A stretch of DNA of 21,359 nucleotides from an uncultured Alphaproteobacteria bacterium. GTDB taxonomy: Bacteria > Pseudomonadota > Alphaproteobacteria > UBA3830. Of the stretch, positions 6,170 through 13,682 are shown one piece after another. Position 1 is the first letter of the stretch; each line of letters begins with the position of its first letter. The notes below the pieces were generated by a model. The model searched no databases. It had not been told where the DNA came from and saw only the letters and a list, made by a program, of their open reading frames with translations. Made by a program: the position numbers and the translations under genes. Location: assembly GCA_905233775.1 (NCBI GenBank), contig CAJOEB010000003.1, positions 1,276 to 22,634 of the forward strand, in the 5' to 3' direction.

Positions 6170-7726
6170 ATGGAATCTGTTACAATTCAAAGATATAATA
6201 TTTATTCAGGACTTTCTGTGAAATATGGCTCTGTTGAGTTATGTTTTGATCCTGCGAAAATTTGTAAACAAGATCTCTATAATATTAATCCAGATTTTAT
6301 TTTTATATCGCATGAATCAATGGATCATTTGGATCCATTCCAAGTTTATGTTTTGCAAAAGAAAAAAAATTGCGATGTATTTTGCAGTATTGCTGCAGCT
6401 GCTGATCTTGTCCAATTCTTTCCTAATGATACAGATTTCAAAGAACATATTCACGCTTTAATTCCGGGATCGTATGTCACAACTGAAAAATTTGTTATTG
6501 AGGCAGAAAAGTCCATACATTGTGATTATATGATGCCTATCGTTATAAAAATAACGGATCGTAGCACAAAAATATCTATACTCCATTGTTTTGATTCTTT
6601 CCTTTCTGGAAATATTGTCGAATTGTCCAAAAATACAGATATTGCAATTGTACCATTGGGAATAGCTAAAGGTATATCCGGAACGGAATGCCTGTCATTT
6701 ATTGATTCGTTACATAGTCGTTATTTTGTTACAAATCATTTTAAAAGCAGAAAGGAATTAAATGATTTCAGAACGATCACTGACAACCATGATAAATGCT
6801 TCTATGTAGACTGGAACGAAAAATGTTGTATTAATGTTGAAGGAGTTGGTGTAGTTGATACAGAAAAAGCGGAATTCAATGAAAATAAAAGTGAGATAAA
6901 TGTGGCGGAAATAATATCAAATTTTTCGGATTTTAAGTATATCGTATTAAATGATGAAACTTTTCTGAAAAAGATTTTTGAAGCTTATAAAGATTCGGAA
7001 TATAAAACAAAAATAAAATTGATTTTCCTGTACACGTTAATTGCTTTAGTTGATGCTTCAGTTATAGATGAGCAAGTTATCGATTTGATGAAATCTGACT
7101 TTTTAACAGTTGAAATACCCGATGAAAATAATTGTTTGCATGCTGTAATACTTTTCTTTTTAGGAATATATGCTCAACAATCTTCAAAAAGCTGTTCTGT
7201 TGATTTCGGTGAAAAATTAAAATCAGCGAATGAACATGTAATTTATTGGTTTACTGAATATCTGGGGAGAAGTATAACATCTTCTAAGGAAAATAATGAT
7301 AGTGTTAATAAACTAATCGAGATTATTTCTAATTCAGATTTCTATAATTCTGTTGTTATTCGGCGCAGAATATTTTGGGAATTGCATAGAGTTATGAAAA
7401 CTTTTCCGATGCTGGCGAAAAAATTTATGAAGACATTTGAAGATGGATTAGTTGATCAAAATCCGGATGTTCGGTTGTTAGCTGTTTTATGTTTTTCTTT
7501 AGCAGATAAGACAATGGTTTTAGATGATAACCAATTGGAAAAAATTTTACTTCTTTTGAGTGATGAAGAGGAAGATGTTCGAGAAAATACGGTAAAAATC
7601 GCGCGTGATCTGAAAAATCGTACGTTTGTAATGAAAGGTAAGGATAAAATATGTTTTCTTCTGAATGATCACGACTGTCATGTAAAAAATGAAGCAGAGT
7701 TAACAGTAAAAGCTTTAACGCAATAG
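6170..7726 (+). CDS. Metallo-beta-lactamase-fold protein with C-terminal HEAT-like repeats
   Basis: A 518-residue two-domain protein. Residues 1-225 look like an UlaG/Lactamase_B_3-type metallo-hydrolase: IYSGLSVKYGSVELCFDPAK, then FIFISHESMDHLDPFQ. This is the H-x-H-x-D-H metal motif with the second His replaced by Ser. Later come SIHCDYMM, ILHCFDSFLSGNI (the Asp-bearing strand) and FVTNHF (the distal His). Residues about 240-518 are helical repeats of HEAT/ARM type, clearest near the end (GLVDQNPDVRLLAVLCFSLA, LLLLSDEEEDVRENTVKIAR, LLNDHDCHVKNEAELTVKAL). Family members are hydrolases or scaffolds; the missing His makes catalysis uncertain, so a metal-binding or partner-docking role is equally possible. 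ATG 6170 is chosen for GGAG at 7 bases; ATG 6149 would be almost leaderless. First gene of the operon, ending 12 bases before a radical SAM gene. Confidence 0.75.
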   Translation: MESVTIQRYNIYSGLSVKYGSVELCFDPAKICKQDLYNINPDFIFISHESMDHLDPFQVYVLQKKKNCDVFCSIAAAADLVQFFPNDTDFKEHIHALIPGSYVTTEKFVIEAEKSIHCDYMMPIVIKITDRSTKISILHCFDSFLSGNIVELSKNTDIAIVPLGIAKGISGTECLSFIDSLHSRYFVTNHFKSRKELNDFRTITDNHDKCFYVDWNEKCCINVEGVGVVDTEKAEFNENKSEINVAEIISNFSDFKYIVLNDETFLKKIFEAYKDSEYKTKIKLIFLYTLIALVDASVIDEQVIDLMKSDFLTVEIPDENNCLHAVILFFLGIYAQQSSKSCSVDFGEKLKSANEHVIYWFTEYLGRSITSSKENNDSVNKLIEIISNSDFYNSVVIRRRIFWELHRVMKTFPMLAKKFMKTFEDGLVDQNPDVRLLAVLCFSLADKTMVLDDNQLEKILLLLSDEEEDVRENTVKIARDLKNRTFVMKGKDKICFLLNDHDCHVKNEAELTVKALTQ

Positions 7727-7738
7727 AATAATTAAGAA

Positions 7739-9295
7739 ATGATAAGAAGTTTAACAAAAACGTGGGGAGATTTCGGAAAAGTAGCTTGTTCAAAAGAGCA
7801 ATTTGTGTTAACTTATAGGCTTTTCTTTAGAAAATTAGAAGATAAATATAACAAAGAGCCTCCGTTATATTTAACAGTGAATTCTCTTTCCGGAGCGGTA
7901 GATATTTTCGATTCATCAGAAGGAGAATGTCTGGAAGCGTTTATAAGAGATAAAGATCCTTCGGTAATTTCAGATAAATTATTTTCGTTTCTAAGAAAGA
8001 GGGGATATATTTTTCCTTCAAAAAATTTAGAGAATTTAGCATTTGATACAGTTATAAAGCATCATAAGTACAAAAAGTATTTCAAAGATAAGATCTTAGG
8101 ATATTTTTCAATAGACATGTCTTGTCCTATGGGTTGTAAATACTGTTTCGAAAAAAAATACTCAAAAGATGATGGTATTTTTGAAAATGCTTTAATGGAT
8201 AAAACATCAATCGATGCAGCTTTTAATTTTCTGAATTTTATAAAAGACTTACAAGAAAAAGAGATCGATTTCGTCGCAGGTTGGGGAGGAGAACCACTTC
8301 AAGAAAAGAATAGCGATATAAATGAGTATTTTATAAAAAAAGCTGTTCAGAATGGATATAAGGTTGCGTATTTTTCTAATTTGGCGTTTGTCGGAGCAAA
8401 GCTTACCAAGATACTTAGTGAACACGCAGAGAATTTTAAGTTTATTCAGACAACTCTGGATGATATTCCTACAAAGCATGATCATTACCGCAATTTAAAT
8501 AACGCGTTTGAACGAACAGTAAATGCAATTGATGGACTTTTGAAATCGGATTTGCCGGTAATTGTTCGAACAAATGTTGGAGAACATAATATTGATGCTC
8601 TTCCATATCTTGCTGAGTTTTATGAAGAGAAAGGATGGTTTAACTATCCGAAGTTTAAAGGTTTTATTACTCATGTTTATGATCGTCATCATGAATTTAC
8701 TCAAAAATTCACTGGATATGAGAGTAAAATGCTCTCTCGTTTTTTAGAGTTAAGGGATAATTATCGTTGCGTTAGAAAAATACAAGGCATTAAATTCGCT
8801 CCATCAGTAAGTAATATTATTAAGGCATTCAAATTAAGAGAAGTAACGGATATCACAGAAGAAAATTTTGAAGTAGAAATAAAACCTATAATTTCTTATT
8901 GTGTGGCATCATCTAGAGCTGAATATGTATTTACTGGAGCTCCAAATTATTCGATATATAATTGTGCGGAATGTACAGGATTATCGAAGTTTAAAATCGG
9001 GCATTATTATCCAGAAGTAAATATAGATGATAATGCTGCGAAAATGTGGGGAATCAACAATAGTATTCACGATGTACGATCTATTGATTCACTGGACAAA
9101 TGTAAGAATTGCAAAGCTGCGACTTTTTGTGGAGGATATTGCGCATTAGAGGCTATTTGTGATAATGGAAATGTTAATGACGTCTTTTGTAAACAAGCTG
9201 ATGTGATAATAAATGATTTCCTTGAACAGGAATCAGATCGGCTATATAGACGAGCAAAAATTCTTTTAGAAAAAACTGAAAATATATCAATTTAA
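7739..9295 (+). CDS. Radical SAM/SPASM enzyme with N-terminal accessory domain
   Basis: A 518-residue iron-sulfur enzyme. Residues 1-115 form an N-terminal domain (LYLTVNSLSGAVDIFDSSEG and SFLRKRGYIF) resembling the PqqD/RRE-like leader-binding region found at the front of several peptide maturases. The radical SAM core has C129-x3-C133-x2-C136 (SCPMGCKYCF) for the SAM-binding 4Fe-4S cluster and GWGGEPL near 181-187. The C-terminal third carries many cysteines (CVASSRAEY, NCAECTG, CKNCKAATFCGGYCALEAIC, FCKQAD), the SPASM arrangement that binds auxiliary clusters. In known relatives such enzymes modify ribosomal peptides or protein side chains by radical chemistry. The substrate here is unknown. 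It sits between the MBL-HEAT gene and a second radical SAM gene with 11-12 base gaps; the ribosome-binding site before ATG 7739 is weak (TTAAG). Confidence 0.9.
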   Translation: MIRSLTKTWGDFGKVACSKEQFVLTYRLFFRKLEDKYNKEPPLYLTVNSLSGAVDIFDSSEGECLEAFIRDKDPSVISDKLFSFLRKRGYIFPSKNLENLAFDTVIKHHKYKKYFKDKILGYFSIDMSCPMGCKYCFEKKYSKDDGIFENALMDKTSIDAAFNFLNFIKDLQEKEIDFVAGWGGEPLQEKNSDINEYFIKKAVQNGYKVAYFSNLAFVGAKLTKILSEHAENFKFIQTTLDDIPTKHDHYRNLNNAFERTVNAIDGLLKSDLPVIVRTNVGEHNIDALPYLAEFYEEKGWFNYPKFKGFITHVYDRHHEFTQKFTGYESKMLSRFLELRDNYRCVRKIQGIKFAPSVSNIIKAFKLREVTDITEENFEVEIKPIISYCVASSRAEYVFTGAPNYSIYNCAECTGLSKFKIGHYYPEVNIDDNAAKMWGINNSIHDVRSIDSLDKCKNCKAATFCGGYCALEAICDNGNVNDVFCKQADVIINDFLEQESDRLYRRAKILLEKTENISI

Positions 9296-9306
9296 AAAAG
9301 GGAAAA

Positions 9307-10308
9307 ATGGAAGTAGATTTACATGTAACCAATCGTTGTAATTTTAGATGCAAACATTGCGTATATAAGTCAGGTGAATAGAGTATGCCTGATATGACTT
9401 TAGATACTGTAAAAAATCTAGTTAACGATTTTAAAGAGATGGGAGTTGAAGAGGTTCATATAACTGGAGGAGAACCATTATTAAACCCTGAGTTATTTGC
9501 AATAATATCGACATTAAGAAGCAATGGTTTTCTGGTTCGCATACAAACTAATGGAATGCTCATAAATGAAGAAACAGCAGATAAATTAAGAGATTCTGGA
9601 GTTCAACACGTTTTGATAAGTATAGATGGTTTAAAGAATTCACATAATGCATTTAGAAGGAATGAGAGATCTTTTGATATTGCTATACAAGCAAGTAAAA
9701 TATGTTTAAAAAAAGGACTATTTACTCGAATAAATACCGTCATTCATAAAAGTAATGTATCAGAAATTCCTTATTTGATCCGTTTTATAAAGACGCTAAA
9801 TGTTGATCAGCATTCTTTCTTTTATCTTACTCCTACAGGAAGAGGTGAATCAATGAAATCAGAAATTCTTTCACTTGAAGAATGGAAAAATGTGCAAAGG
9901 TCTATCATAGAGACAGCAATCAGTGAAAAAATTTTAGATAAGATACGAGTTCAAGATGTTTATCATGAAAATGATGTGCATTATAACGATTTTGATATAT
10001 GTAGAAAAGACAATTGTTTAATCCTAGCGAACGGAGACGTTTTTCATTGCGTATTTTTTGTGTACAGTAACTATAAATTAGGCAACATCTACAAATCATC
10101 ATTATCTGAAATATGGAAAAATCTGGACAATATGATCGAAAGCATTAATAACAAGAGAAAAAAACGCTGTAATAATAGTTATTGTGGGGGAGGTTGTCCA
10201 GGTATGTCCTTTATTATAGATGGAGATGTATGTGATTGTGATTCTAGATGCCAACCAGAGTATAACTTAATTTCCAGCTGTATTCGGAGGTATAGAACAG
10301 AATCGTGA
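9307..10308 (+). pseudogene. Radical SAM/SPASM enzyme interrupted by in-frame TAG at codon 25
   Basis: Starting at ATG 9307, which has a strong GGG-containing Shine-Dalgarno 5 bases upstream, the frame reads MEVDLHVTNRCNFRCKHC with the canonical C11-x3-C15-x2-C18 motif. It then hits TAG at 9379-9381 and continues in the same frame without another stop to 10308. The continuation is a complete radical SAM core (HITGGEPLLNPELF, RIQTNGM, LISIDGL) and a SPASM-like C-terminus (CRKDNCLILANGDVFHC, CNNSYCGGGCPGMSF, CDCDSRC). Without the stop it would be a normal 333-residue enzyme. ATG 9385 could restart translation, but its product would lack the cluster-binding cysteines and should be inactive. Possible explanations are a nonsense mutation, a base-call error, or suppression of TAG; the upstream MBL-HEAT gene uses TAG as its stop, which argues against general reassignment. 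The stop overlaps the next frame's GTG (GTGA). Confidence 0.75.
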
Positions 10309-10364
10309 AAAATATTTTTTTGTGTATGGGAATTTTTGTTGTTTTTGCAATAGTAGAGGGTATT

Positions 10365-10889
10365 ATGTCAACTAAAACAGAAGTAAGAAACAGTGTAAAA
10401 ATTGTTTTATTAAACGATAAAAACGAGCTCTTGTTAATGGGAACAGATGATCAGAATATCAAAAATGTTAATGGAGAATATAAAGGACGTTTTTGGCAAT
10501 TGATTGGAGGGAAAATTGAAGAAAACGAGACAATAATGGAAACAGCAAAACGTGAATTGTTTGAAGAAACTTCTATAAACAGTAAAGATGTTGAATTCGG
10601 TCCAATAATTTGGCATGGGGAACTAAATTTATTAATGAATAATATACAAACGACAATTAATCAAAAGTTTATTGTCGCTCGATTAAAGACAAATGTTAAT
10701 TTAAGTCTGAAGCATTTAACCAAAGAAGAAAAAAGAACAGTCACAGAATTAAAATGGTTTTCTCTGAAAGAAATCGAAGATAGTAAAGAAATAATTTATC
10801 CGGGAGTTTTACCTATTTATTTAAAACAATTATTGGACGGTAATATACCTGACAGTTCACTAAAAATAGATTTGGCAAAAATGAAATGA
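10365..10889 (+). CDS. Nudix hydrolase
   Basis: A 174-residue protein with a full Nudix box: GGKIEENETIMETAKRELFE followed by ETSI, i.e. G-x5-E-x7-REL-x-EE-x-S-I, where Ser takes the usual Gly position. Before it lie TEVRNSVKIVLLNDKNELLL and FWQLIGG, the usual opening strands. Nudix enzymes hydrolyse nucleoside diphosphates linked to another group, using the RE..EE glutamates to hold Mg2+. The substrate cannot be read from sequence. ATG 10365 has GAGGG just upstream and gives a normal family N-terminus. An earlier GTG at 10305 overlaps the preceding stop and would add a 20-residue hydrophobic leader (MKNIFLCMGIFVVFAIVEGI), which is unusual for Nudix enzymes but cannot be excluded. A Nudix enzyme inside a radical SAM operon could supply or dispose of a nucleotide-linked intermediate; that is inference. 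Confidence 0.88.
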   Translation: MSTKTEVRNSVKIVLLNDKNELLLMGTDDQNIKNVNGEYKGRFWQLIGGKIEENETIMETAKRELFEETSINSKDVEFGPIIWHGELNLLMNNIQTTINQKFIVARLKTNVNLSLKHLTKEEKRTVTELKWFSLKEIEDSKEIIYPGVLPIYLKQLLDGNIPDSSLKIDLAKMK

Positions 10890-10911
10890 TTCTTGTTTGG
10901 GAGTATGTGTT

Positions 10912-11973
10912 GTGAGATGGAATATCGGATGGGGACTTACATCGGCTTGTAACTCTTGCTGTCGACATTGTTATAATGCGTCTGGGGGAGCAAATATTAC
11001 ACAGATATCTTTTGAAGATGCAAAATCTATCGTAGATGTTTTGGCAGTTCATAATGTCGAAACGATAAATTATGGTACTGGAGAAAGTGGTTTAATCCCT
11101 TATTTTTGGGACTTGGTTAAATATGTCCATGAAAAAGGTATAGAGCAAGGTCTTACAAGCAATGGTTCATCTGTTACAGAAAAAACTATGCCTTTCATTA
11201 AGAAATATATAAATGATATAGATATATCAATAGATTATCCAGATGAACAAAGAAATAATGACTTTCGAGGATCTGAACACGCTTGGAATTGGGCTTTGAA
11301 TGCTTGTAACCTACTTAAAAATGAATCAATAAATTTCAGTATAGTCACATGTCTGCATTCCTTGAATTCTGATGAGAATACAATCTTAAAATTTTTGAGT
11401 ATGTGTAAGGAGTTTGGATGCGAATGGAGAGTAAATTGGTTTAAACCTACAGGTCGAGGAAAGTTTGATAAAGAATTGAAATTAGATCCCAAAAAAGTAC
11501 ATAGCATCTTTCGATTGATCGTTGAGAATTCTGTAATTACAGCCTTACCTGATCCGTATTTTTCCGCGATTATCGGATTTAATAAACGTATCGGAGCCCC
11601 ATGTGGTTGCGAGTCTTTTAGAATTACTCCAACAACAGAAGTCGTTCCGTGCGTATATTTCACGAAAGAGATGAAAAACTTATCGCTGCTTACCAGTAGT
11701 TTTTCTGAAGTCTTAGATAGTCCGTTAATGCAAATAGTCAGAAAACGAGATGTTGCAGTTTGCAAGGGGTGTGAGTATGAAAAATTTTGCCACGGAGGTT
11801 GTGTTAGTAGAGCGTATTTAGAGTATGGATCAATCAATTCTCCCGATGCATTTTGTTTTAAAATGAATGGTTTTGTCGACAACCCATTAAGAAACTTGTG
11901 TTATGTAGTAGAAGATGGGCCTAAGAAAGTTCACGAAAATTATTTATGCACTTTGATCGTGCGCCCGAAATAA
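10912..11973 (+). CDS. Radical SAM/SPASM enzyme with atypical GGEP motif
   Basis: A 353-residue protein. It begins MRWNIGWGLTSACNSCCRHC, with C13-x3-C17-x2-C20 as the cluster motif and an extra Cys16. The segment that usually reads GGEP is NYGTGESGLIP, a clear deviation in the SAM-amino-group loop. The SPASM-type C-terminus contains CGCESFRITPTTEVVPCVYF, CKGCEYEKFCHGGCVSRA and FCFKMNG, enough cysteines for auxiliary clusters. GTG 10912 is preferred because GGGAG lies 8 bases upstream; a TTG at 10897 would add five residues but without a site. It follows the Nudix stop closely and precedes the methyltransferase by 15 bases, so it is part of the same operon. Substrate unknown; the family includes peptide and small-molecule modifiers. 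Confidence 0.88.
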   Translation: MRWNIGWGLTSACNSCCRHCYNASGGANITQISFEDAKSIVDVLAVHNVETINYGTGESGLIPYFWDLVKYVHEKGIEQGLTSNGSSVTEKTMPFIKKYINDIDISIDYPDEQRNNDFRGSEHAWNWALNACNLLKNESINFSIVTCLHSLNSDENTILKFLSMCKEFGCEWRVNWFKPTGRGKFDKELKLDPKKVHSIFRLIVENSVITALPDPYFSAIIGFNKRIGAPCGCESFRITPTTEVVPCVYFTKEMKNLSLLTSSFSEVLDSPLMQIVRKRDVAVCKGCEYEKFCHGGCVSRAYLEYGSINSPDAFCFKMNGFVDNPLRNLCYVVEDGPKKVHENYLCTLIVRPK

Positions 11974-11988
11974 TAATTTGAGTTTGAA

Positions 11989-12690
11989 ATGAAATTTGAC
12001 GTAGAAAAACAGTATTTAGAAAATTATCCGTATTATGGGCGTTTTTGTCAGGATAAATTTGTAAACGACCATTTTTTTCACAACAAAAAAAATGGAGTAT
12101 TTGTTGATATAGGTGCTTATGATGGAGTAGAATCAAGTAATACATTATTTTTCGAAGAAAGTTTGAATTGGAATGGAATATGTGTTGAACCAATTCCTGA
12201 AATATACCAAAAATTGGAAAAAAATCGTAAGTGTAGCTGCTTTAATTGTTGTGCATCTAGTCATGATGGCATAGGAGAATTTCTACATGTAAAACCTGGG
12301 ATGAGACCAAAAAAGCAAAATACTGAGAGAACTTCAAACTATGAAAAGCTAAGTGGGTTGATAGAATTTTATTCTGAAGAACATAAGAAAATAATCAATG
12401 ATATAATTTTAAAAACTGGAGGAGAAAAAAACAAACTTTCTATTTCATGTAGATCAATAAATTCCATTTTGGATACACTAAAATGCAACAAAATCGATCT
12501 ATTGTCAATCGATACTGAGGGGAGCGAAATGCATATATTAAAAAGTATAGATTTTCGTAAATATTCCTGTTCTGTAATTATTGTCGAAGTTTTATACGAT
12601 ATTGAGAGTATGGATAACTTAATGAATACATTGGGTTATAAATACATAACCAAAATCGGATATGACGCAATTTATGTTAAAAATAACTAA
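11989..12690 (+). CDS. FkbM-family SAM-dependent methyltransferase
   Basis: A 233-residue enzyme with FkbM signatures: SAM motif I FVDIGAYDGVESSNT (about residues 37-51), the following ICVEPIPEIYQKL acidic-ribose loop, and the C-terminal IDLLSIDTEGSEMHILKSID block (about residues 165-184) that defines this family. FkbM-type enzymes usually O-methylate sugar or polyketide hydroxyls. Position as the last gene of the radical SAM operon suggests it decorates the product of the pathway. Its ribosome-binding site is weak (GAG in TTTGAGTTTGAA). Several cysteines (CSCFNCCAS) near residues 78-87 are unusual but have no assigned role. Confidence 0.9.
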   Translation: MKFDVEKQYLENYPYYGRFCQDKFVNDHFFHNKKNGVFVDIGAYDGVESSNTLFFEESLNWNGICVEPIPEIYQKLEKNRKCSCFNCCASSHDGIGEFLHVKPGMRPKKQNTERTSNYEKLSGLIEFYSEEHKKIINDIILKTGGEKNKLSISCRSINSILDTLKCNKIDLLSIDTEGSEMHILKSIDFRKYSCSVIIVEVLYDIESMDNLMNTLGYKYITKIGYDAIYVKNN

Positions 12691-12723
12691 AATTTAACTC
12701 TTATTTAAATTATTATATGATAA

Positions 12724-12729
12724 TATAAT
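12724..12729 (+). promoter_or_regulatory. Possible -10 element for the phosphatase gene
   Basis: A TATAAT at 12724-12729 lies 45 bases before ATG 12775. The upstream -35 is poor (TTATTT at 12701-12706, 17-base spacing). It suggests the phosphatase gene may be transcribed on its own as well as by read-through from the operon. Confidence 0.3.
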
Positions 12730-12774
12730 CCTATTGAGGAATATTGCTTTTTTATTCTATTACTGGAAGTTGTT

Positions 12775-13674
12775 ATGAAATTCATAATTAGCTTAGTTTT
12801 TTTTCTTACGGGTACTCTATTTGCGCAATCTATAGGATGCGCAATTGATGAAATGAATCTTAGAATAGATGAGTTGAGTACCAAACTAAAAAAAAGTTGT
12901 AGTCCTTATATATACAATTTAAAAGAAGAAGAAATTAAAAAACGGTTTAAATCTATAGAACAAGTTAGGTGGAATGTTTATTTTACAAATCCAGAGGATT
13001 ATGGGAAAAAAGGAGCTATTGGATTTTTCAAAAGTGCCTACAAAACGCCAAATGACTGGGAAAAGTATAGAAGTAGATATCCATTTCCAATGTCTTTTGA
13101 ATATAATTTAGCTGTACCATATTACAGTGCTAATATATTAGTTATTGATGAAGTAAAATTTATAGCAATAGAAGCTCCTTCGGAAAAAAATAAAGAAAAA
13201 TTTTTAGAGATTATAAAATCATATGATATAGGGCAAATAGTAAGACTCAACAAACCAGATGAATATCCAGACGAAAGTTACTATTTTTATTGGGAAGATC
13301 CATTGCTTCTTGATATACAAAATGTCGTATTAGAATGGCCACATAGAGATGGAATAAATCCGCAAGCATTATTGAAAACTGTAGAGACAGTATTTAATCA
13401 ACAAAAAATGTTATCATCAAAATTTATAGGTGTTTCTTGTCGAGCTGGAGCAGGAAGAAGTGGAACATTCATAGTCGCATATGCTCTATATAACAAAATA
13501 CAAAAAGAGATGCCGCTAGCAAAGAAAAAAGAAGACATAAAATTAAATATTGACGAATTATTTCTAAAAGCAAGTATCCAACGGCCTTTCGCTATTAGTC
13601 ATCAGTCTCAGTATATCACGCTTTACCGTTTTGTAGACTTAGTTATTGAAAAACTATTCTCGAAAACTATTTGA
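12775..13674 (+). CDS. Exported classical protein tyrosine phosphatase (eukaryote-like)
   Basis: A 299-residue protein with an N-terminal signal peptide (MKFIISLVFFLTGTLFA, cleavage likely before QS). The mature part follows the classical PTP domain in order: PYYSANILVIDEVKFIAIEA followed by PSEKNKEKFLEII, equivalent to YINANYI...YIA.Q.P....FW.M; QIVRL; a WPHRDG loop at residues 188-193 in the place of WPD; the P-loop SCRAGAGRSGTF with Cys222, Arg228 and Ser229 (C-x5-R-S); and an ending QRPFAISHQSQYITLYRF like the Q-loop region. The usual HC is SC, and the general-acid Asp of WPD is displaced to WPHRD, so catalysis may be altered. In host-associated bacteria exported PTPs act on host phosphotyrosine; that role is inference. 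GGAAG precedes the start. It lies next to, but is chemically unrelated to, the radical SAM operon. Confidence 0.85.
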   Translation: MKFIISLVFFLTGTLFAQSIGCAIDEMNLRIDELSTKLKKSCSPYIYNLKEEEIKKRFKSIEQVRWNVYFTNPEDYGKKGAIGFFKSAYKTPNDWEKYRSRYPFPMSFEYNLAVPYYSANILVIDEVKFIAIEAPSEKNKEKFLEIIKSYDIGQIVRLNKPDEYPDESYYFYWEDPLLLDIQNVVLEWPHRDGINPQALLKTVETVFNQQKMLSSKFIGVSCRAGAGRSGTFIVAYALYNKIQKEMPLAKKKEDIKLNIDELFLKASIQRPFAISHQSQYITLYRFVDLVIEKLFSKTI

Positions 13675-13682
13675 ATTAACTA

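Noticed and set aside
9307-9381. The 24-residue cysteine-bearing peptide before the TAG as a RiPP precursor
   Set aside because: Its sequence is the exact N-terminal radical SAM motif, and the following frame is the rest of that enzyme; a precursor would not mimic a cluster-binding loop.
10305-10365. Hydrophobic N-terminal extension of the Nudix protein as a membrane anchor
   Set aside because: GTG 10305 lacks good support compared with ATG 10365, which has GAGGG; the extension is probably untranslated or leader sequence, although it is not excluded.
11235-11882. A 215-codon minus-strand open frame
   Set aside because: It lies entirely within the third radical SAM gene on the opposite strand, has no domain resemblance and no ribosome-binding site; it is a shadow of a strong coding region.
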